Shown: positions 4,989 through 7,887 of the stretch, in pieces
Layout: every line of letters begins with the position of its first letter
Numbering within the stretch: position 1 is the stretch's first letter
DNA from: Flavobacterium sp.
GTDB taxonomy: Bacteria; Bacteroidota; Bacteroidia; Flavobacteriales; Flavobacteriaceae
Reading direction: 5' to 3'
NCBI GenBank assembly: GCA_004296145.1
Contig: SEBM01000165.1
Location: 1-7,887, forward strand
Length of the DNA: 7,887 nt
Position numbers and translations under genes: made by a program
Notes under the pieces: model-generated
The model's database searches: none
What the model saw: the letters and a program-made list of their open reading frames with translations, nothing else
Told to the model about the DNA's origin: nothing

Positions 4989-7754
4989 ATGACCAAATTA
5001 TTTTCATTTTTATCGCTATTTTTTCTTTTCGTTTTTGCTGCAAACGCGCAAAACGATATCACTGTCAGAGGGACAGTTCTTGACGTAAACACGCAATTGC
5101 CACTGGAACTGGCAACAGTTTACTTTACTACCGTAAAAGATTCAACCGTAATAGAATATGCAACTACAGACAAAAACGGTGCTTTTCGAATGAATATTAA
5201 AAAATTTGATAAACCTGTATTTTTAAAAGTAAATTACATGGGATATCAAACGTATTATGAAGAATACAAAGGACTTACTGAAAGTAAGGATTTCGGAAAA
5301 GTGTATCTTATCGAAAACGTAAATGCCTTAAATGATGTTGTTATTAAGACAGAAGCTGCTCCGATAACCATCAAAAAAGATACTTTAGAATTTAATGCCG
5401 CATCGTATAAAGTTCGTCCGGATTCTAATGTCGAAACTTTGCTAAAACAGCTTCCCGGATTTGATGTCGATAATGACGGGAAAATTACTGTAAACGGGCG
5501 GGAAGTCAATCAGGTTTTGGTCAATGGAAAAACTTTTTTTGATAAAGATGGCGCTATTGCAATTAAAAACCTACCTGCAGATATCATAAAAAAAATCCAG
5601 GTTTCTGATTTTAAAACCAAAAAAGAAGAACTCTCAAAACAGGAATCAACTTCAGATTTTTCGAGCATTAATATTACTATTGACGAAAAGAAAAACAAAG
5701 GTTATTTCGGAAAAGTAATGGGAGGTTATGGCACTGACGATCGTTACGAAGCCAATGTAAACCTGAATTATTTCAATAATAAACAAAAAATAAGTCTTCT
5801 GGCTTCTTCCAACAATATCAACTCTACCGGTTTTTCTATGGACGATGTTTTTGATAATATGGGAGGAGGAAGAAACAGTAGCGGAAGAGGAGGAGGAGGA
5901 GGCTCAAATTCCGGAAGCGGGAAAGGAATTACGCAGTCTAATTTAGTCGGACTTAATTATTCTGATGACTGGACCGAGAAACTTCTGGCAATGGGAAGTT
6001 ATAATTTTTCTAACATGGTAAATAAAAATGACAGCAAATCAAACGAGCAAAGTTTTTTACCAACCGGAAATATTAACACACAATCTGAATCTAATACAAG
6101 AAATGAAAGTACAGGCAACAATGCTAATTTTGAACTGGAATACAGAATTGATCCTAAAACACGAATTGTTGTAGCGCCAAAAATCAGTCAGTCCAGAACA
6201 AATAATGATGCTGTTTCTTCAAGCTTATCTGAAGATGAAAACGGTGATTTATTAAACGAAAGTACTTCAAATTCGCATTCTGAAAGTACAAATACAAACT
6301 TTGCCAATACGATTAACTTTAATAAAGCTTTTGAAAGAAAGTCCCGTAACCTGAGTTTTGTTTTTACGAACAATAATACGGATAGTGATTCTGATGTTTT
6401 TAATGTTTCTGAAACTATTTTTTATCAGGATAATAAGCCTAACGACGAAAGAAATCAGAAAACAAAAAAGAAAAGCACAAGTGATACTTATTCGGCAGAT
6501 ATTGAATATACTGAGCCAATAACTGATTCATTAAGAATTAGAATCGGATCTGATTTTGATTGGAAAAGCACGAGTAATGATGAAAAAGCTTTTAATTTCA
6601 ATGAAGATACACAAGCGTATACAGACTATAATCTTGCTTTGAGTAATTATACAAGCTCAACACAAAATTCGGTTACTCCAAAAGTGGGCGTAACGCTTCA
6701 AAAGAACAAATTTACAATGAATCTGGACAGCCGTACTTCTATTGTGAACTTTGATAATCACTCGTTATATCTTAACAGCACCACAGATTTAAATAAGAAA
6801 TATGCTTTGCCTTTTGCAACTGCATTGTTGAGATATAAATTTAGCCGTTCCAAAAATTTGTCTTTCAAATATGATTATTCAAATGCATTGCCATCTGCCA
6901 CTCAGTTAATGCCGGTTGTTAATTTAAATAACCCGTTAAATACAATTGTCGGAAATCCAGATTTAAATCCGGTTGAAAAAAGCAGTGTTAATTTTAATTT
7001 TAGAAATTATGATTTCAGGTCACGTTCAGGATACAGCGTTTTCTTAAAAGGAGATTATTATGATAATGATATTGTATCGACTTCAATTTATGACGAAAGC
7101 GGAAAAAGAACCACAACATATGTAAATATTTCCGGAGTTTACAATGCTTCTATCGGTGCAAACTGGAATCAATCGATAAAATCCGGAGCGCATACATTGC
7201 GTTATGGTTTAGGTTTGAGCGGAAATTATTCTTATGATAAAGGATTTACAAATGCTGTTTTGTATAATGCAAAATCTATCGGAATTACTCCAAAAGTTTA
7301 TATGTCATATGATTATGGAGAAGTTTTGACAATCGCACCATCGTATAATTTATCATACAATCAGTCGAAATATGAAAATTATTCAAGAGATGCAACTTCG
7401 AATGTCGTTCATAGAATTAATTTACAAACGACTACTTACTGGCCGGAAAATTTAATCTTCGGAAATGATTTTGGATATACATACAACTCAAATATTTCTG
7501 ACGGATTCAAAAAAGATTTTTATCTATGGAATACCAGTATATCTTATGGATTTTTAGATAAAAAACTGTACGCAAAAGTAAAAGTATATGATGTTTTAAA
7601 TCAGAACTTAAGCGCCACAAGAACTATTTCTGCCACTTCTATTCGCGATGAAGAAAATACTGTTTTAAGACGTTATGTGATGTTTTCTTTAGCCTATAAA
7701 ATCGGAAATTTTACAGGTTCTGAAAAAGGAGGAAAAAGAAAGCAAAGAGACTAA
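4989..7754 (+). CDS. TonB-dependent-receptor-like outer-membrane beta-barrel protein
   Basis: This 921-residue protein has a signal peptide (residues 1-20, hydrophobic core LFSFLSLFFLFVF, cleavage after ANA). A carboxypeptidase-regulatory-like domain follows at about 25-112 (VRGTVLDVNTQLPLELATV to TTDKNGAFRM). Next is a degenerate plug-like region at about 113-232, with the family signatures DTLEFNA (131-137), LLKQLPGFDVDNDGKITVNG (151-170), QVLVNGKTFF (175-184) and KNLPADII (193-200). The remainder, from about 235, is a beta-barrel rich in alternating aromatic strands. This is the Bacteroidota outer-membrane beta-barrel family related to TonB-dependent receptors; the substrate cannot be told. 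No SusD partner is adjacent, which argues against a polysaccharide-uptake pair. A Gly/Ser-rich stretch lies at 291-313, and the C-terminus carries a basic tail (GSEKGGKRKQRD) beyond the last strand instead of ending on an aromatic residue. The gene is a single unit closed by a strong terminator. ATG 4989 is supported by the signal peptide. Confidence 0.92.
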   Translation: MTKLFSFLSLFFLFVFAANAQNDITVRGTVLDVNTQLPLELATVYFTTVKDSTVIEYATTDKNGAFRMNIKKFDKPVFLKVNYMGYQTYYEEYKGLTESKDFGKVYLIENVNALNDVVIKTEAAPITIKKDTLEFNAASYKVRPDSNVETLLKQLPGFDVDNDGKITVNGREVNQVLVNGKTFFDKDGAIAIKNLPADIIKKIQVSDFKTKKEELSKQESTSDFSSINITIDEKKNKGYFGKVMGGYGTDDRYEANVNLNYFNNKQKISLLASSNNINSTGFSMDDVFDNMGGGRNSSGRGGGGGSNSGSGKGITQSNLVGLNYSDDWTEKLLAMGSYNFSNMVNKNDSKSNEQSFLPTGNINTQSESNTRNESTGNNANFELEYRIDPKTRIVVAPKISQSRTNNDAVSSSLSEDENGDLLNESTSNSHSESTNTNFANTINFNKAFERKSRNLSFVFTNNNTDSDSDVFNVSETIFYQDNKPNDERNQKTKKKSTSDTYSADIEYTEPITDSLRIRIGSDFDWKSTSNDEKAFNFNEDTQAYTDYNLALSNYTSSTQNSVTPKVGVTLQKNKFTMNLDSRTSIVNFDNHSLYLNSTTDLNKKYALPFATALLRYKFSRSKNLSFKYDYSNALPSATQLMPVVNLNNPLNTIVGNPDLNPVEKSSVNFNFRNYDFRSRSGYSVFLKGDYYDNDIVSTSIYDESGKRTTTYVNISGVYNASIGANWNQSIKSGAHTLRYGLGLSGNYSYDKGFTNAVLYNAKSIGITPKVYMSYDYGEVLTIAPSYNLSYNQSKYENYSRDATSNVVHRINLQTTTYWPENLIFGNDFGYTYNSNISDGFKKDFYLWNTSISYGFLDKKLYAKVKVYDVLNQNLSATRTISATSIRDEENTVLRRYVMFSLAYKIGNFTGSEKGGKRKQRD

Positions 7755-7806
7755 GGTACTAAGGTTCTGAGATGCTAAGCTTCTGAGCTTCTAAGTTTAT
7801 CAGCTT
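7751..7806. repeat. Degenerate octamer tandem repeat, copy 2
   Basis: Seven 8-base units run in one phase from 7751. They begin CTAAGGTA and CTAAGGTT, followed by CTGAG and CTAAG variants (consensus roughly CTRAGNTT), and end in ATCAGCTT. The stop codon of the receptor gene (TAA, 7752-7754) is part of the first unit. The array parallels the one upstream of der (1302-1341). Confidence 0.75.
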
Positions 7807-7812
7807 TATAAT

Positions 7813-7848
7813 AAAAAAATGGATGAGATTTATCTCATCCATTTTTTT
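7813..7848 (+). terminator. Strong intrinsic terminator of the receptor gene
   Basis: A 16-bp perfect stem pairs AAAAAAATGGATGAGA (7813-7828) with 7833-7848 around a TTTA loop, ending in seven T. The A-run on the opposite side makes it symmetrical, so it could also stop minus-strand transcription arriving from beyond the window. Confidence 0.9.
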
Positions 7849-7854
7849 ATAGGT

Positions 7855-7887
7855 AAAATCTAAAATCTAAAATCTAAAATCTAAAAT
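7855..7887. repeat. AAAATCT heptamer tandem repeat, copy 2, cut by window edge
   Basis: AAAATCT is repeated four times perfectly (7855-7882) and a fifth copy is cut by the window end. The same unit appears degenerately before der (1379-1397). It may continue outside the window. Confidence 0.9.

Noticed and set aside
2799..7754. SusC/SusD-type glycan-uptake locus
   Set aside because: The barrel protein belongs to the related outer-membrane beta-barrel family, and the neighbour has no lipoprotein signal or SusD-like helical repeats.
7855..7887. Possible CRISPR-like repeat
   Set aside because: Units are 7 bases long and contiguous, with no spacers and no cas genes nearby; it is a simple tandem repeat.

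Overview
The window looks like chromosomal DNA of a Flavobacterium-type member of the Bacteroidota. The reasons are: low GC; A-rich translation starts without a Shine-Dalgarno sequence; promoters of the TTG / TAnnTTTG type used by the Bacteroidota sigma factor; a tRNA gene without an encoded CCA end; and an outer-membrane beta-barrel receptor of a family characteristic of this phylum. The genus is inferred from protein and intergenic character, without any search.

Layout: (1) positions 1-109 hold no gene I can recognise, only a small hairpin. (2) An initiator tRNA-Met gene lies on the minus strand (150-222), with a good promoter (235-264) and an intrinsic terminator (110-139). (3) Divergent from it are two ribosome-assembly GTPase genes, era (340-1221) and der (1411-2718). 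Each has its own TACCTTTG promoter element. The 189-bp gap between them carries an 80-bp imperfect inverted repeat and two short-period tandem repeats. (4) A bidirectional terminator (2741-2777) separates der from a convergent minus-strand gene (2799-4700). That gene encodes a 633-residue protein of unknown function, with two transthyretin/carboxypeptidase-regulatory-like beta-sandwich domains, many cysteines and no signal peptide. (5) A 288-bp divergent intergenic region contains a GGGTAA/TTACCC inverted repeat, a leader hairpin and a short direct repeat. (6) A TonB-dependent-receptor-like outer-membrane protein gene (4989-7754, 921 residues) follows. Its stop codon lies inside an octamer tandem repeat, which is followed by a strong terminator (7813-7848) and a heptamer repeat running to the window edge.

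Functionally, the left part is translation housekeeping: initiator tRNA, 30S assembly by Era and 50S assembly by Der. The right part is two apparently monocistronic genes, one envelope protein and one unknown, that share a domain type but have no demonstrated link. I see no phage genes, transposase, CRISPR array or defence system. The less ordinary material is the unknown 633-residue protein and the repeated intergenic repeat families. The same octamer and heptamer families occur in the same order both upstream of der and downstream of the receptor gene.
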